DNA from: Altibacter sp.
GTDB lineage: Bacteria > Bacteroidota > Bacteroidia > Flavobacteriales > Flavobacteriaceae
Assembly: GCA_002696485.1 (NCBI GenBank)
Contig: NZTP01000066.1
Span: 1-64,000 of the forward strand
Direction: 5' to 3'
Length of the DNA: 64,000 nt
Positions within the stretch are counted from its first letter, which is position 1. Every line of letters starts with the position of its first letter. Positions 1 through 8,159 of this stretch are shown one piece after another. The translations under genes and the position numbers were made by a program. The notes under the pieces are model-generated. The model was given only the letters and a program-made list of their open reading frames with translations, did no database searches and was not told the origin of the DNA.

Positions 1-180
1 CTCAATAGTACGTTCGGTGAACTTATCGATCATAAAAAAATGACTCCGGAAGCGTTTGAGGTCTTTAAACTAAAACTGAAAAAAGAAAAGAACGCTGCTC
101 AGCGAAAGCAAATTATCATAATACTTGCTACCCTACTTATCTTAGCGTTCCTCTTTCTTGGCATGCCTTATCTATTCTGA
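1..180 (+). CDS. C-terminal end of an unknown membrane protein (partial)
   Basis: An open frame runs from the first base of the window to a TGA at 178-180, giving 59 residues whose N-terminal part lies outside. What is visible is a charged segment (TPEAFEVFKLKLKKEKNAAQRK) followed by one strongly hydrophobic helix (IIIILATLLILAFLFLGMPY) that ends the protein. The pattern of a basic stretch before a C-terminal membrane helix suggests a tail-anchored or multi-pass membrane protein with its last charged loop in the cytoplasm. I do not recognise the family from this fragment. The following gene is convergent, with 13 bases between the stops. Confidence 0.6.
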   Translation, partial: LNSTFGELIDHKKMTPEAFEVFKLKLKKEKNAAQRKQIIIILATLLILAFLFLGMPYLF

Positions 181-193
181 AAGCGGTGAGCAG

Positions 194-1369
194 TTAATTG
201 CGTCGCCAGCGTGCCGTTTCTTCAAACACATGTTCGAGTATGGTTGCATCTATTTCTGAAAATTCGATACCGCGCCGTTCCATAACGACTTTAGCCACCT
301 CGAACGCTTTTTGTGTTTTATACGTGGTCATACCGCCACTGCCGCCCCAACTGAAGCTGGGAATAAAATTTCGCGGAAAACCACTTCCGAAGATATTGGC
401 ACTTACCCCAACAACCGTCCCTGTATTGAACATGGTATTGATACCACACTTGCTGTGATCTCCCATCATGAGTCCGCAAAATTGCAGTCCGGTGCGGGCA
501 AATCCTTCGGTCTCATAGTCCCAGAGACGCACTTCGGCATAATTGTTCTTTAGGTTCGAATTGTTCGTGTCGGCGCCTAAATTGCACCATTCCCCTATCA
601 CCGAATTGCCCAAAAATCCGTCATGACCCTTATTGGAATAACCAAAGATCACCGAATTGTTCAACTCCCCTCCTACTTTGCTGAAGGGTCCTACGGTACA
701 ACCGGTATATATCTTGGCATTCATCTTTACGGTAGCGCCTTCACAGAGTGCAAAAGGCCCACGGATCATACTTCCCTCCATGATCTCTGCATTGGCGCCA
801 ATATAGATAGGTCCTTCGGTGGCGTTGAGGGAGCAAAGCGGCAAGCGGGCACCCTCCTCAATAAAGATCTGTTCTTTGTTGAATGCAACGGTCATTTCCG
901 GAATGGGTTGTGAGGTTCGGCCCTTCGTCAACATGTCAAAATCACGGGCAATTGCTTCATGATTCTTTGAAAAGATGTCCCAAGTATGTTCAATGCGTAA
1001 TACGTCGTTATGCGTATATTGGATCACTTCGTACGATTCAAAATCGACCTCTTGTCCTTCGGTAGTAAAAAAAGCAAGAGGTTCATCGTTATAGAATAGC
1101 GCTTGATTTTCCGTGAGTCCTTTAACAAGGTTTGCAAGATTTTCAGAAGGGATAAAAGAAGCGTTGATCAACACGTTCTTCTCCAATTCTACCAAGGGCC
1201 ATTTTTCGGCTAAATAATCTTCAGTTACGGTGGTGGTTGTAAACCCCAAGAGGTGTTCCCATTTTTCCCGTATGGTAAGGATCCCGATACGAATATCGGC
1301 CACAGGGCGGGTAAAAGTGAAAGGGAGTAATTGATTGCGTACGTTACCGTCGAATAAAATATAATTCAT
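194..1369 (-). CDS. GlmU family protein (sugar-nucleotidyltransferase-like with left-handed beta-helix)
   Basis: This 391-residue protein belongs to the atypical GlmU-like family of Bacteroidota, probably a nucleotidyl- or acyl-transferase of sugar-phosphate metabolism in the cytoplasm. The N-terminal half (about 1-185, opening MNYILFDGNVRNQLLPFTFTRP) corresponds to a nucleotidyltransferase fold but lacks the GxGTRM nucleotide-binding signature of true GlmU. The C-terminal half (about 190-330) shows hexapeptide-repeat character, with Ile/Val at every sixth position and many Gly and Asn, as expected of a left-handed beta-helix. A real GlmU would be about 450 residues, so the N-acetylglucosamine-1-phosphate function should not be assumed. 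The ATG at 1369 is the only sensible start. On the minus strand a TATCTTTA sequence (1395-1402) could be the -7 box. The rpmE2 terminator upstream separates it from that gene. Confidence 0.85.
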   Translation of the reverse strand: MNYILFDGNVRNQLLPFTFTRPVADIRIGILTIREKWEHLLGFTTTTVTEDYLAEKWPLVELEKNVLINASFIPSENLANLVKGLTENQALFYNDEPLAFFTTEGQEVDFESYEVIQYTHNDVLRIEHTWDIFSKNHEAIARDFDMLTKGRTSQPIPEMTVAFNKEQIFIEEGARLPLCSLNATEGPIYIGANAEIMEGSMIRGPFALCEGATVKMNAKIYTGCTVGPFSKVGGELNNSVIFGYSNKGHDGFLGNSVIGEWCNLGADTNNSNLKNNYAEVRLWDYETEGFARTGLQFCGLMMGDHSKCGINTMFNTGTVVGVSANIFGSGFPRNFIPSFSWGGSGGMTTYKTQKAFEVAKVVMERRGIEFSEIDATILEHVFEETARWRRN

Positions 1370-1394
1370 GCGTAAGAACTGGCGTTGGTTTTTG

Positions 1395-1402
1395 TAAAGA
1401 TA
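1395..1402 (-). promoter_or_regulatory. Possible -7 box for the GlmU-like gene
   Basis: Read on the minus strand this is TATCTTTA, one base from the Bacteroidota -7 consensus TAnnTTTG, 26 bases before the ATG. No convincing TTG lies 19-20 bases further upstream, so support is weak. Confidence 0.35.
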
Positions 1403-1438
1403 GTAAAGAAGTTAGGTTGCACTGTAACCTAAAATAAA

Positions 1439-1464
1439 AAAGCCTTCGATTTCTCAAAGGCTTT
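1439..1464 (-). terminator. Rho-independent terminator after rpmE2
   Basis: The stem AAAGCCTT / AAGGCTTT (8 bp) encloses a 10-base loop and, read on the minus strand, is followed by a T-rich run. It lies 23 bases beyond the rpmE2 stop codon and ends that transcript before the GlmU-like gene. Confidence 0.8.
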
Positions 1465-1487
1465 ATTATATCTACAGAAATGAAGGC

Positions 1488-1772
1488 TTATTCTTCAGAC
1501 TTCGTTTCTTCTTTTTTAGGTGCTTTCTTGAACTTGTCGTACTTGTTCTTGAACTTGTCGATACGTCCTGCAGTATCGATCAACTTAGACTTACCTGTAT
1601 AAAACGGGTGAGATGATCTCGAGATCTCCAACTTCACTAACGGATACTCAACACCATCAACTTCGATTGTTTCTTTCGTATCTGCGGTAGATTTCGTTAA
1701 AAAAACATCGTCGTTAGACATGTCCTTAAACGCTACTACTCTATAATTTTCAGGATGGATTCCTTGTTTCAT
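1488..1772 (-). CDS. rpmE2: 50S ribosomal protein L31 type B
   Basis: This 94-residue protein is the type B form of L31, part of the large ribosomal subunit at the central protuberance. It begins [20 protein letters not shown] and contains the [11 protein letters not shown] segment characteristic of L31. It has no cysteine at all, so it cannot bind the zinc held by the CxxC motifs of type A L31; type B forms are zinc-independent. The C-terminal extension (about 70-94) is rich in Lys and Glu. The gene is monocistronic: a well-formed promoter lies 40 bases upstream on the minus strand and a terminator follows. Length and sequence fit the family exactly. Confidence 0.97.
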   Translation of the reverse strand: MKQGIHPENYRVVAFKDMSNDDVFLTKSTADTKETIEVDGVEYPLVKLEISRSSHPFYTGKSKLIDTAGRIDKFKNKYDKFKKAPKKEETKSEE

Positions 1773-1811
1773 CAGTTCTATTTTTAAAATCTTTCTGTTT
1801 TTTTAAGTCTG

Positions 1812-1841
1812 CAAATTTAAGGATAATTTAGAAATGAACAA
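1812..1841 (-). promoter_or_regulatory. Bacteroidota-type promoter of rpmE2
   Basis: Read on the minus strand, TTG (1841-1839) is followed after exactly 19 bases by TAAATTTG (1819-1812). This matches TTG-N19-TAnnTTTG, the promoter form recognised by the primary sigma factor of Bacteroidota. It sits 40 bases before the rpmE2 ATG. It is one of the four best promoters in the window. Confidence 0.75.
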
Positions 1842-1978
1842 TTTTTTTCAAGTATTTTTTATTCTGAAGTATTTTATCGTTCGCTTTGGCGTTCGATCCA
1901 GCTTAGATTGTTTGGAATGCCCTTCAGAAATACCCCTCAAGAATACCTTCTTCACAGCAATTATGTGTAACGTTTTCC

Positions 1979-1986
1979 TATCTTTG
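1979..1986 (+). promoter_or_regulatory. -7 box upstream of the DUF4199 gene
   Basis: TATCTTTG matches TAnnTTTG perfectly, 34 bases before the ATG at 2021. No TTG is seen at the -33 position, so only half of the promoter is supported. The rest of the 1773-2020 gap holds the divergent rpmE2 promoter; two short overlapping open frames there have no coding character. Confidence 0.55.
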
Positions 1987-2020
1987 TTTACTAACAGACC
2001 AAACCAAAAAACTTCAATAC

Positions 2021-2551
2021 ATGGAAACTCAAACACCCTCAGTGAAAAAGATCGCTCTTAATTACGGATTGCTATTAGCACTTGGAACCATTGTGGTTTC
2101 GGTAATCGTATATGTTTTAGGCATGCACATGGACCAACCGTGGTGGCAATCGGCATTGAATTTTATCATTATGGCAGCGGCCATTGTCTACGGACTGAAA
2201 ACATTTAAGAAAGAAAGTGGCGGATTTTTATCGTTAGGAGAGGCCATTAAGACCGGACTTGCCATATCCTTGGTTGCCGGTGTTATTGGTTCCATTTTCA
2301 CCTACATTTTTGTTACCGTGATCGAACCGGATTTTGTAACACAACTCTTAGATGTAACCCGCGAAAACATGATAGAGCAAAATCCGCAAATGACTGAAGA
2401 ACAATTGGAAATGGCCATGGGTATGACCGAAAAGTTCATGACTCCTTGGTTCATGACTGCCATGGGCCTTATCGCCTCTTTGTTCTTTGGCTTTATCATT
2501 TCGCTGATCGCCGGATTGATCATGAAACAAAACCGCCCGGAAAACTACTAG
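2021..2551 (+). CDS. DUF4199 domain-containing membrane protein
   Basis: This 176-residue inner-membrane protein belongs to the DUF4199 family, which is widespread in Bacteroidota and has no established function. Four membrane helices are visible at about 10-34, 41-62, 73-103 and 143-167, with a soluble, acidic and methionine-rich stretch (about 108-140) between helices 3 and 4. It ends 10 bases before a GT2 glycosyltransferase gene, an arrangement frequently seen in Flavobacteriaceae, so the two are probably co-transcribed and may work together at the membrane. A perfect -7 box lies upstream. Family assignment is good; role is unknown. Confidence 0.85.
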   Translation: METQTPSVKKIALNYGLLLALGTIVVSVIVYVLGMHMDQPWWQSALNFIIMAAAIVYGLKTFKKESGGFLSLGEAIKTGLAISLVAGVIGSIFTYIFVTVIEPDFVTQLLDVTRENMIEQNPQMTEEQLEMAMGMTEKFMTPWFMTAMGLIASLFFGFIISLIAGLIMKQNRPENY

Positions 2552-2561
2552 AAACAACTGC

Positions 2562-3515
2562 ATGAATCTGTCTATTGTCATCCCACTTCTTAACGAAGAA
2601 GAGTCAATTACCGAATTATACCATTGGATCGCAAAAGTCATGCGGTCCAATGGTTTTTTATACGAATTGATCTTTATAGATGATGGTAGTACAGACGGCT
2701 CTTGGGAGATCATAGACCGTTTGGCAAAAGAGCATGCAGAGGTGAAAGGAATTCGGTTTTTGAAGAACTTCGGAAAGTCGCAAGCCTTGCATGCCGGATT
2801 CGCAAAAGCGATTGGCGATGTTGTCATCACTATGGACGCAGACCTACAAGACAATCCCGAAGAGATCCCGGAACTCTATACCATGATCACCACGCAAGGC
2901 TTTGATCTGGTCTCCGGATGGAAAAAGAAGCGCTTCGACTCGGTTGTTGCTAAAAATCTACCCTCAAAGCTGTTCAATTTTGCAGCACGAAAGACATCAG
3001 GCGTGCGATTACACGATTTTAACTGTGGTTTAAAAGCCTACCGAAACAATGTTGTGAAGACCATTGAGGTAACCGGCGAAATGCATCGCTATATTCCGGT
3101 GCTGGCTAAAAATGCAGGATTCAATAAGATTGGTGAAAAGGTGGTGGTTCACCAAGCTAGAAAATATGGCACGACCAAATTTGGCGCAGAACGTTTTGTA
3201 CGCGGATTTCTGGACCTTATCACCATTTGGTTCTTATCCCGCTTTGGGAAACGTCCCATGCATCTGTTTGGTGCCTGGGGAGCATTCACGTTGTTCGTTG
3301 GTTTTGGATTCGCCTTGTATCTGGGAATCGACAAATTGTTTATCAACCCTACCGGACGACTTATAACTGAACGTCCGCAGTTCTATATTGCCTTGACGGC
3401 TATGATCCTGGGAACACAATTATTCTTAGCCGGATTTCTTGGCGAATTGCTCTTACGAAGCAAAAAAGAAGCAAAGAACTACATCGTTAAAGAACAACGA
3501 AACTTCAATCAATAA
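2562..3515 (+). CDS. Family 2 glycosyltransferase, polyprenyl-phosphate sugar synthase type
   Basis: This 317-residue enzyme is a GT-A fold family 2 glycosyltransferase of the DPM1/ArnC-like group, which transfers a sugar from a nucleotide donor to a polyprenyl phosphate carrier at the inner face of the membrane. The sequence shows LSIVIPLLNEEESI at the N-terminus, DDGSTDGSW (about 41-49) for nucleotide binding, and DADLQDNP (about 94-101) carrying the DxD-type metal site. Two membrane helices at about 233-255 and 272-296 form the C-terminal anchor. The sugar and lipid cannot be told from sequence. The gene follows DUF4199 by 10 bases and precedes a phosphohexomutase, which could supply the sugar-1-phosphate for its donor. 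Confidence 0.92.
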   Translation: MNLSIVIPLLNEEESITELYHWIAKVMRSNGFLYELIFIDDGSTDGSWEIIDRLAKEHAEVKGIRFLKNFGKSQALHAGFAKAIGDVVITMDADLQDNPEEIPELYTMITTQGFDLVSGWKKKRFDSVVAKNLPSKLFNFAARKTSGVRLHDFNCGLKAYRNNVVKTIEVTGEMHRYIPVLAKNAGFNKIGEKVVVHQARKYGTTKFGAERFVRGFLDLITIWFLSRFGKRPMHLFGAWGAFTLFVGFGFALYLGIDKLFINPTGRLITERPQFYIALTAMILGTQLFLAGFLGELLLRSKKEAKNYIVKEQRNFNQ

Positions 3516-3529
3516 CCACTAAGAATCAT

Positions 3530-3537
3530 TATTTTTG
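3530..3537 (+). promoter_or_regulatory. -7 box upstream of the phosphohexomutase gene
   Basis: TATTTTTG fits TAnnTTTG, 18 bases before the ATG at 3555 and 15 bases after the glycosyltransferase stop. It suggests an internal promoter for the mutase and ABC transporter genes. No clear -33 TTG is present. Confidence 0.5.
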
Positions 3538-3554
3538 CAGAATAATAAAGCAGA

Positions 3555-5264
3555 ATGATTTACGTAGATCCAAAAATCTTAGAACGCCTGAACGCTTGGC
3601 TTACTCCTTTTTTTGACGAAAAAACCCGGGACACCATTAAGGAAATGATTGCCCACGACCCTGAAGGGCTTGAGGATAGTTTTTATAAAAGTCTTGCCTT
3701 TGGAACCGGCGGGATGCGGGGAAAGATGGGCGTTGGAGACAATAGAATCAATAAATATACGCTGGGGAAGAATACGCAAGGACTTTCCAATTATCTAAAG
3801 AAACAATTCCCGAATCTAAAGATTAGTGTGGCTATCGCATACGATTGCAGACATAACAGTAAGGAACTCGCGAAGGTAGTAGCCGATGTGTTTTCGGCCA
3901 ATGGCATTCATGTTTTTTTGTTTTCTGAATTACGCCCTACTCCGGAACTTTCGTTTGCAGTAAAGCATCTTAATTGCCAGTGTGGAATAGTGTTAACAGC
4001 GTCCCACAACCCACCGGAATACAACGGATATAAAGTGTACTGGGAAGATGGTGGTCAGTTGGTGCCCCCCCAAGATGCCGAAATAATTTCAGAAATAAAT
4101 TCGTTACAGTACACCGATGTAAACTTTGAAGCCAATGAAGCACTCATTGAAACCATCGATGCTGAAGTCGACACCGCTTTTGCGGAAGCGTCTCTTCGCA
4201 ACGGGAGTTTTAATACGCCTAAAGAAGCAAAACAAAACTTAAAGATCGTATTTACGTCGCTTCACGGCACCTCCATCACCATGATACCGAAGGTTTTGGA
4301 GCAAGCCGGTTATACACAAGTACATATTGTAGAAGAACAAGCCACACCTAACGGTGATTTTCCTACCGTGACATCCCCTAATCCGGAAGAACCGGAAGCC
4401 TTACGTATGGCTATGGAACGTGCTGAAGCGTTACAAGCAGATATCGTTATAGGTACCGACCCCGATTGCGACCGCTTGGGCATTGCCGTACGGGATGCGA
4501 ATGGCACTTTAACCGTTCTCAATGGCAATCAGGCCATGGTCATTATGACCTATTTTCTGCTGGAACAATGGAAAAAAGAGGGAAGACTCGATGGAAATCA
4601 GTTTGTGGCAAGTACGATCGTATCCACGCCCATGGTACGAAAGATCGCGCAACATTTTAATGTTGATTACAAAGAAGGTCTAACCGGTTTTAAATGGATC
4701 GCGAAAATGGTCAACGATTTCCCCGAAATGGAGTTCATTGGTGGCGGCGAAGAAAGTTTTGGATACATGGTAGGTGATTTTGTACGTGATAAGGATGCCG
4801 TCACTGCTACCTTATTGGCATGCGAGATCGCTGCTCAAAAAAAAGCCGCCGGAAGCAGTATGTTCGATTATTTACAAGCGATCTATCGCAAGGTAGGAAC
4901 CTATCAAGAATACTTGGTGTCATTGGTAAAGGAAGGAAAAAAGGGAGCGGAAGAGATCGCCACTATTATGAAGAACCTTCGGGAGCATCCATTTAAAGAA
5001 ATTGCGGACAGCCCGGTCATACGCATCGAAGATTATGAGTCGGGAGTTGCAAAAGATGCGCAGAACAATACTTCCGAAGTTTTAAAAATTCCGAGATCGA
5101 ACGTCCTTATTTATTATACCGAAGACGGCAGTAAGATCGCAGCACGACCCAGCGGCACAGAACCTAAGATTAAATTCTACATAAGCGTCCACGACCCTTC
5201 AGGAGACCTTTCACTTCTTCAGAAGAAGATAGATAACATTCGCACTCACCTAACCCTTTCTTGA
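3555..5264 (+). CDS. Phospho-sugar mutase (phosphoglucomutase/phosphomannomutase family)
   Basis: This 569-residue enzyme of the alpha-D-phosphohexomutase superfamily interconverts hexose 1- and 6-phosphates in the cytoplasm. All four active-site elements are visible: the phosphoserine loop TASHNPPEYNGYK (Ser about 150), the Mg-binding loop DPDCDRLG (about 303-310), the sugar-recognition loop GGGEESFGYM (about 396-405) and the phosphate-binding RPSGTEPK (about 533-540). Length and the N-terminal FGTGGMRGKMG segment fit the PgcA-like long mutases of Firmicutes and Bacteroidota. The choice between glucose and mannose substrate is not settled by sequence. The stop codon overlaps the start of the ABC transporter gene by one base, so translation of the two is probably coupled. 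Confidence 0.93.
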   Translation: MIYVDPKILERLNAWLTPFFDEKTRDTIKEMIAHDPEGLEDSFYKSLAFGTGGMRGKMGVGDNRINKYTLGKNTQGLSNYLKKQFPNLKISVAIAYDCRHNSKELAKVVADVFSANGIHVFLFSELRPTPELSFAVKHLNCQCGIVLTASHNPPEYNGYKVYWEDGGQLVPPQDAEIISEINSLQYTDVNFEANEALIETIDAEVDTAFAEASLRNGSFNTPKEAKQNLKIVFTSLHGTSITMIPKVLEQAGYTQVHIVEEQATPNGDFPTVTSPNPEEPEALRMAMERAEALQADIVIGTDPDCDRLGIAVRDANGTLTVLNGNQAMVIMTYFLLEQWKKEGRLDGNQFVASTIVSTPMVRKIAQHFNVDYKEGLTGFKWIAKMVNDFPEMEFIGGGEESFGYMVGDFVRDKDAVTATLLACEIAAQKKAAGSSMFDYLQAIYRKVGTYQEYLVSLVKEGKKGAEEIATIMKNLREHPFKEIADSPVIRIEDYESGVAKDAQNNTSEVLKIPRSNVLIYYTEDGSKIAARPSGTEPKIKFYISVHDPSGDLSLLQKKIDNIRTHLTLS

Positions 5265-7090
5265 TGAAGTACTTTAAAAAAATTCTTCGTTATGCCCGGC
5301 CTTATAAAGGGTATGCATGGCTTAACATTATCTCGAATGTGTTTTATGCGTTGTTCGGAACACTGGCATTTGTCTCCCTGATGCCAATGCTTAAAGTATT
5401 ATTCGATAATTCGAAACGGGTAAGTGAAAAGCCTACATATGAAGGCGTTTTGAAACTAGGAGATTATTTTGAGAATTATATGAATTATTTCATCAATGAG
5501 AAGATCGCTTCAGATGGTGAAATGAATACGTTAATGCTAATGATTGGCTTGGTGATCGCAACCTTCTTATTGAAAAACCTGTTTGGATATTTGGCCATGT
5601 TCTTTATTACGTTTCTTCGGAATGGCGTCCTGAAAGACCTTCGGAACGACTTATACAAGAAGACTGTCGATCTTCCGGTCTCTTTTTATTCTGAAAAGCG
5701 CAAAGGTGATACCATAGCCAGAATTACGAGCGATGTGTTGGAGATACAGCATTCATTCCTGTCCATCTTAGAATTGATCGTACGGGAACCCTTGATGATA
5801 CTGTTCACCATCATCGCCATGCTCGCCATTAGCACAGAGTTAACCATTTTCGTATTTATCTTTATTCCCGTATCAGGTTTTATCATCTCCCGAATAGGAA
5901 AAAGCCTAAAGAAGCATTCCGATAAGGTACAACAAGAACAAGGGTACTTCTTGTCGATCTTGGAGGAGACACTTGGCGGACTTAAAATCATTAAAGGATT
6001 TAATGCCGAAAGGATCTTCAGAAATAAATTCTCTGAATCTACCGATCGCTTTTTCAAATTTTCAAACACCTTGTTAAATCGCCAAAATCTGGCTTCTCCT
6101 ATTTCTGAATTCCTTGGGATTGTAGTAATTGCCATACTCCTATGGTACGGCGGTTCGATGGTCTTGGTTGAACAGACCTTGGCGCCGGAATTCTTTATAG
6201 TATATATGGGACTTGCATATAATATTTTAACACCCGCGAAAGCAATTAGCAAAGCGAGTTATGGTGTAAAGAAAGGAAATGCTGCTGCCGAGCGGGTATT
6301 GGAGATCCTTGAAACAGAGTCTTCCATAAAGGATAAACCAAACGCCGTACAAAAAGAAGCGTTCGAGGATGCAATTGAGATTGAAACTGTTTCTTTCAAA
6401 TACGAAGAAGAATGGGTGCTTCAGGATTTCTCATTACGTGTTCCCAAAGGTCATACCGTAGCATTGGTAGGTCAAAGCGGAAGCGGGAAAAGTACCATAG
6501 CCAATTTGATCACCCGGTTCTACGATGTGAATGCCGGAAAGATCACCATAGACGGCATTGACATCAAGGATATGACCCAGGAGTCACTTCGTGCGCTTTT
6601 AGGCTTGGTAACTCAAGATTCTATATTGTTTAACGATACGGTAAAGGGAAATCTCTTAGTTGCAAAAAAGACAGCGAGTGATGAAGAGATCATCGACGCT
6701 CTAAAAGTGGCTAACGCTTGGGAGTTCGTGCAAAGTTTACCAAACGGCATCAATACGAATATTGGAGACAGTGGCAATAAACTAAGCGGCGGACAAAAAC
6801 AACGGCTTAGTATTGCTCGCGCCGTCTTAAAGAACCCTCCTATTATGATCCTCGATGAGGCCACTTCGGCCCTTGACACCGAAAGTGAACGACTGGTGCA
6901 ACAGGCATTGGAGAATATGATGAAGAATCGTACTTCTGTAGTCATCGCACACCGATTGTCGACCATCCAAAATGCAGATCTTATTGTTGTCCTTTCCAAG
7001 GGGAAAATTGTAGAACAGGGAAAACACAACGAATTATTGACTAAAAAAGGAATCTATTATAATTTGGTGGAAATGCAATCATTGGCTTAA
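5264..7090 (+). CDS. ABC transporter, fused permease-ATPase (MsbA-like exporter)
   Basis: This 608-residue half-transporter combines an N-terminal six-helix permease domain (about 15-330) with a C-terminal ATPase and would act as a homodimer in the inner membrane. The nucleotide-binding domain shows Walker A GQSGSGKST (about 402-410), the Q-loop in LVTQDS, the signature LSGGQKQRLSIARA (about 506-519), Walker B IMILDEATSALD (about 527-538) and the H-loop in IAHRLST (about 561). Such exporters commonly flip lipids or lipid-linked sugars; with the upstream glycosyltransferase and mutase, a lipid or glycolipid substrate is a reasonable inference. I chose ATG 5264, which shares its A with the preceding TGA, rather than the TTG three bases earlier. 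A hairpin terminator follows the stop. Confidence 0.93.
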   Translation: MKYFKKILRYARPYKGYAWLNIISNVFYALFGTLAFVSLMPMLKVLFDNSKRVSEKPTYEGVLKLGDYFENYMNYFINEKIASDGEMNTLMLMIGLVIATFLLKNLFGYLAMFFITFLRNGVLKDLRNDLYKKTVDLPVSFYSEKRKGDTIARITSDVLEIQHSFLSILELIVREPLMILFTIIAMLAISTELTIFVFIFIPVSGFIISRIGKSLKKHSDKVQQEQGYFLSILEETLGGLKIIKGFNAERIFRNKFSESTDRFFKFSNTLLNRQNLASPISEFLGIVVIAILLWYGGSMVLVEQTLAPEFFIVYMGLAYNILTPAKAISKASYGVKKGNAAAERVLEILETESSIKDKPNAVQKEAFEDAIEIETVSFKYEEEWVLQDFSLRVPKGHTVALVGQSGSGKSTIANLITRFYDVNAGKITIDGIDIKDMTQESLRALLGLVTQDSILFNDTVKGNLLVAKKTASDEEIIDALKVANAWEFVQSLPNGINTNIGDSGNKLSGGQKQRLSIARAVLKNPPIMILDEATSALDTESERLVQQALENMMKNRTSVVIAHRLSTIQNADLIVVLSKGKIVEQGKHNELLTKKGIYYNLVEMQSLA

Positions 7091-7096
7091 AAAGAA

Positions 7097-7123
7097 AAAG
7101 AGCGATTTGGGGCACCGCTCTTT
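7097..7123 (+). terminator. Hairpin 1, probable terminator of the ABC exporter gene
   Basis: The stem AAAGAGCG / CGCTCTTT encloses the loop ATTTGGGGCAC. Only three Ts are contiguous after the stem, although the following bases are T-rich. It begins 6 bases after the stop codon. The loop is identical to that of the next hairpin. Confidence 0.65.
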
Positions 7124-7133
7124 GACTTCTTTT

Positions 7134-7160
7134 GTCATCGCATTTGGGGCACGCGATGAC
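7134..7160. other. Hairpin 2 with the same 11-base loop as hairpin 1
   Basis: The stem GTCATCGC / GCGATGAC encloses ATTTGGGGCAC, the same loop as at 7105-7115, while the stem bases are entirely different but still fully paired. Short Ts follow (GGTTTTAAC). It may be a second terminator or part of a structured RNA. Confidence 0.6.
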
Positions 7161-7549
7161 GGTTTTAACATAAGTATGATTCAAATATATATTTAACTTT
7201 TGAATCCACCAAATTTTTTTTGCATTTAATCTATGATCTGTGCATTTCATCGATTTTTTAATGAACTAATGTTAATATAATTCCTACATTTTTAGAATGT
7301 GTGGCGTGTTCAATATAGGGCATAAAAAAAACGGGTCAGCCCCCGCTTAGACCCGTTTAGTGCGTTCTTATTACAGTTGGGGCTAATAATAAAGAACATA
7401 TACATAAGAAGTATGTGATAAAAGTAGTAAAAATTTTCCTACAAAAAAATATTTTCTACTTTTTAACTGAATTTTTTGCATTTAATCGATAAACGGCATG
7501 TTTTCAAAAAATATAGGGTCACATTTATTTTCATTTAAACCATTGCCAG

Positions 7550-7557
7550 TACCTTTA
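7550..7557 (+). promoter_or_regulatory. Possible -7 box of the ECF sigma operon
   Basis: TACCTTTA differs from TAnnTTTG by the last base, 27 bases before the GTG start at 7584. No -33 TTG is found at the right distance. Confidence 0.35.
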
Positions 7558-7583
7558 GTCCTAATAACATATACATCGATTTC

Positions 7584-8135
7584 GTGATCGAAGAACAAAC
7601 ATTAGTAAGTGCCTTACAATCGGAGGAGCAAAAGGAAGCTGCCTTCCGGGAGTTGGTATCCCAATACAAGGAGCGTTTGTACTGGCATATCCGTAAAATT
7701 GTTCTGGACCATGACGATACAGATGATGTGCTTCAGAATACCTTCATCAAGATCTTTCGCAACATAGATTCCTTTAAAGGGGACAGCAAACTTTATACAT
7801 GGATGTATCGTATCGCCACAAACGAAGCGATCACTTTTATAAACAAACGCGCGAAGCGGGCACAGATCACTTCCGAAGAAATAAAAGAAAATGCTATTAA
7901 AAAACTGGAAAGCGACGTTTATTTTGAAGGTTCTGCCATTCAACTTAAATTACAAAAGGCCATACATACCCTTCCCGAAAGACAACAGCTTATCTTCAAC
8001 ATGAAGTATTTTGACGATATTACATACGAAGAGTTATCGGAGGTGCTAGAAACATCGGTGGGCGGATTAAAAAGCAGCTATCACATTGCCGTTAAAAAAA
8101 TTACTGCCTTCCTTAAAGCAGATGAAACTATTTAA
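7584..8135 (+). CDS. ECF-type RNA polymerase sigma factor
   Basis: This 183-residue sigma-70 family factor of the extracytoplasmic-function group directs RNA polymerase to a small set of promoters. Region 2 (about 18-90) contains DVLQNTFIKIFRNIDSFKG and TWMYRIATNEAI, and region 4 (about 128-175) contains LPERQQLIFNMKYFDDITYEEL with the helix-turn-helix ending GLKSSYHIAVKKI. Region 1.1 and most of region 3 are absent, as in all ECF factors. The start is a GTG; the open frame extends upstream but has no ATG or other usual start before it. The next two genes encode a membrane protein and a Spy-like periplasmic protein, the classic flavobacterial three-gene envelope-sensing arrangement. Confidence 0.93.
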   Translation: MIEEQTLVSALQSEEQKEAAFRELVSQYKERLYWHIRKIVLDHDDTDDVLQNTFIKIFRNIDSFKGDSKLYTWMYRIATNEAITFINKRAKRAQITSEEIKENAIKKLESDVYFEGSAIQLKLQKAIHTLPERQQLIFNMKYFDDITYEELSEVLETSVGGLKSSYHIAVKKITAFLKADETI

Positions 8136-8159
8136 TTTTTTTAGAGTCATAGTATTAGA

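Larger units (their letters stand above)
7091..7583. other. 493-base gene-free stretch with four hairpins
   Basis: No credible open frame lies between the ABC exporter and the sigma factor gene. Besides hairpins 1 and 2, hairpin 3 at 7329-7358 has the stem AAACGGGTC / GACCCGTTT and a C-rich loop (AGCCCCCGCTTA). Hairpin 4 at 7364-7397 has the outer stem GTTC / GAAC and the inner stem TTATTA / TAATAA around CAGTTGGGGC. The GGGGC of loops 1, 2 and 4 is complementary to GCCCC in loop 3. The rest (7161-7328 and 7398-7583) is very AT-rich with T-runs and shows nothing else except a possible promoter near 7550 for the sigma gene. Confidence 0.6.

Noticed and set aside
1834..2061. Short open frames on both strands between rpmE2 and DUF4199
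   Set aside because: They overlap each other, cover the rpmE2 promoter and the -7 box at 1979, and have no protein-like composition.
5686..6252. 188-residue frame on the minus strand inside the ABC exporter gene
   Set aside because: Antisense shadow of an undoubted gene; no family resemblance.
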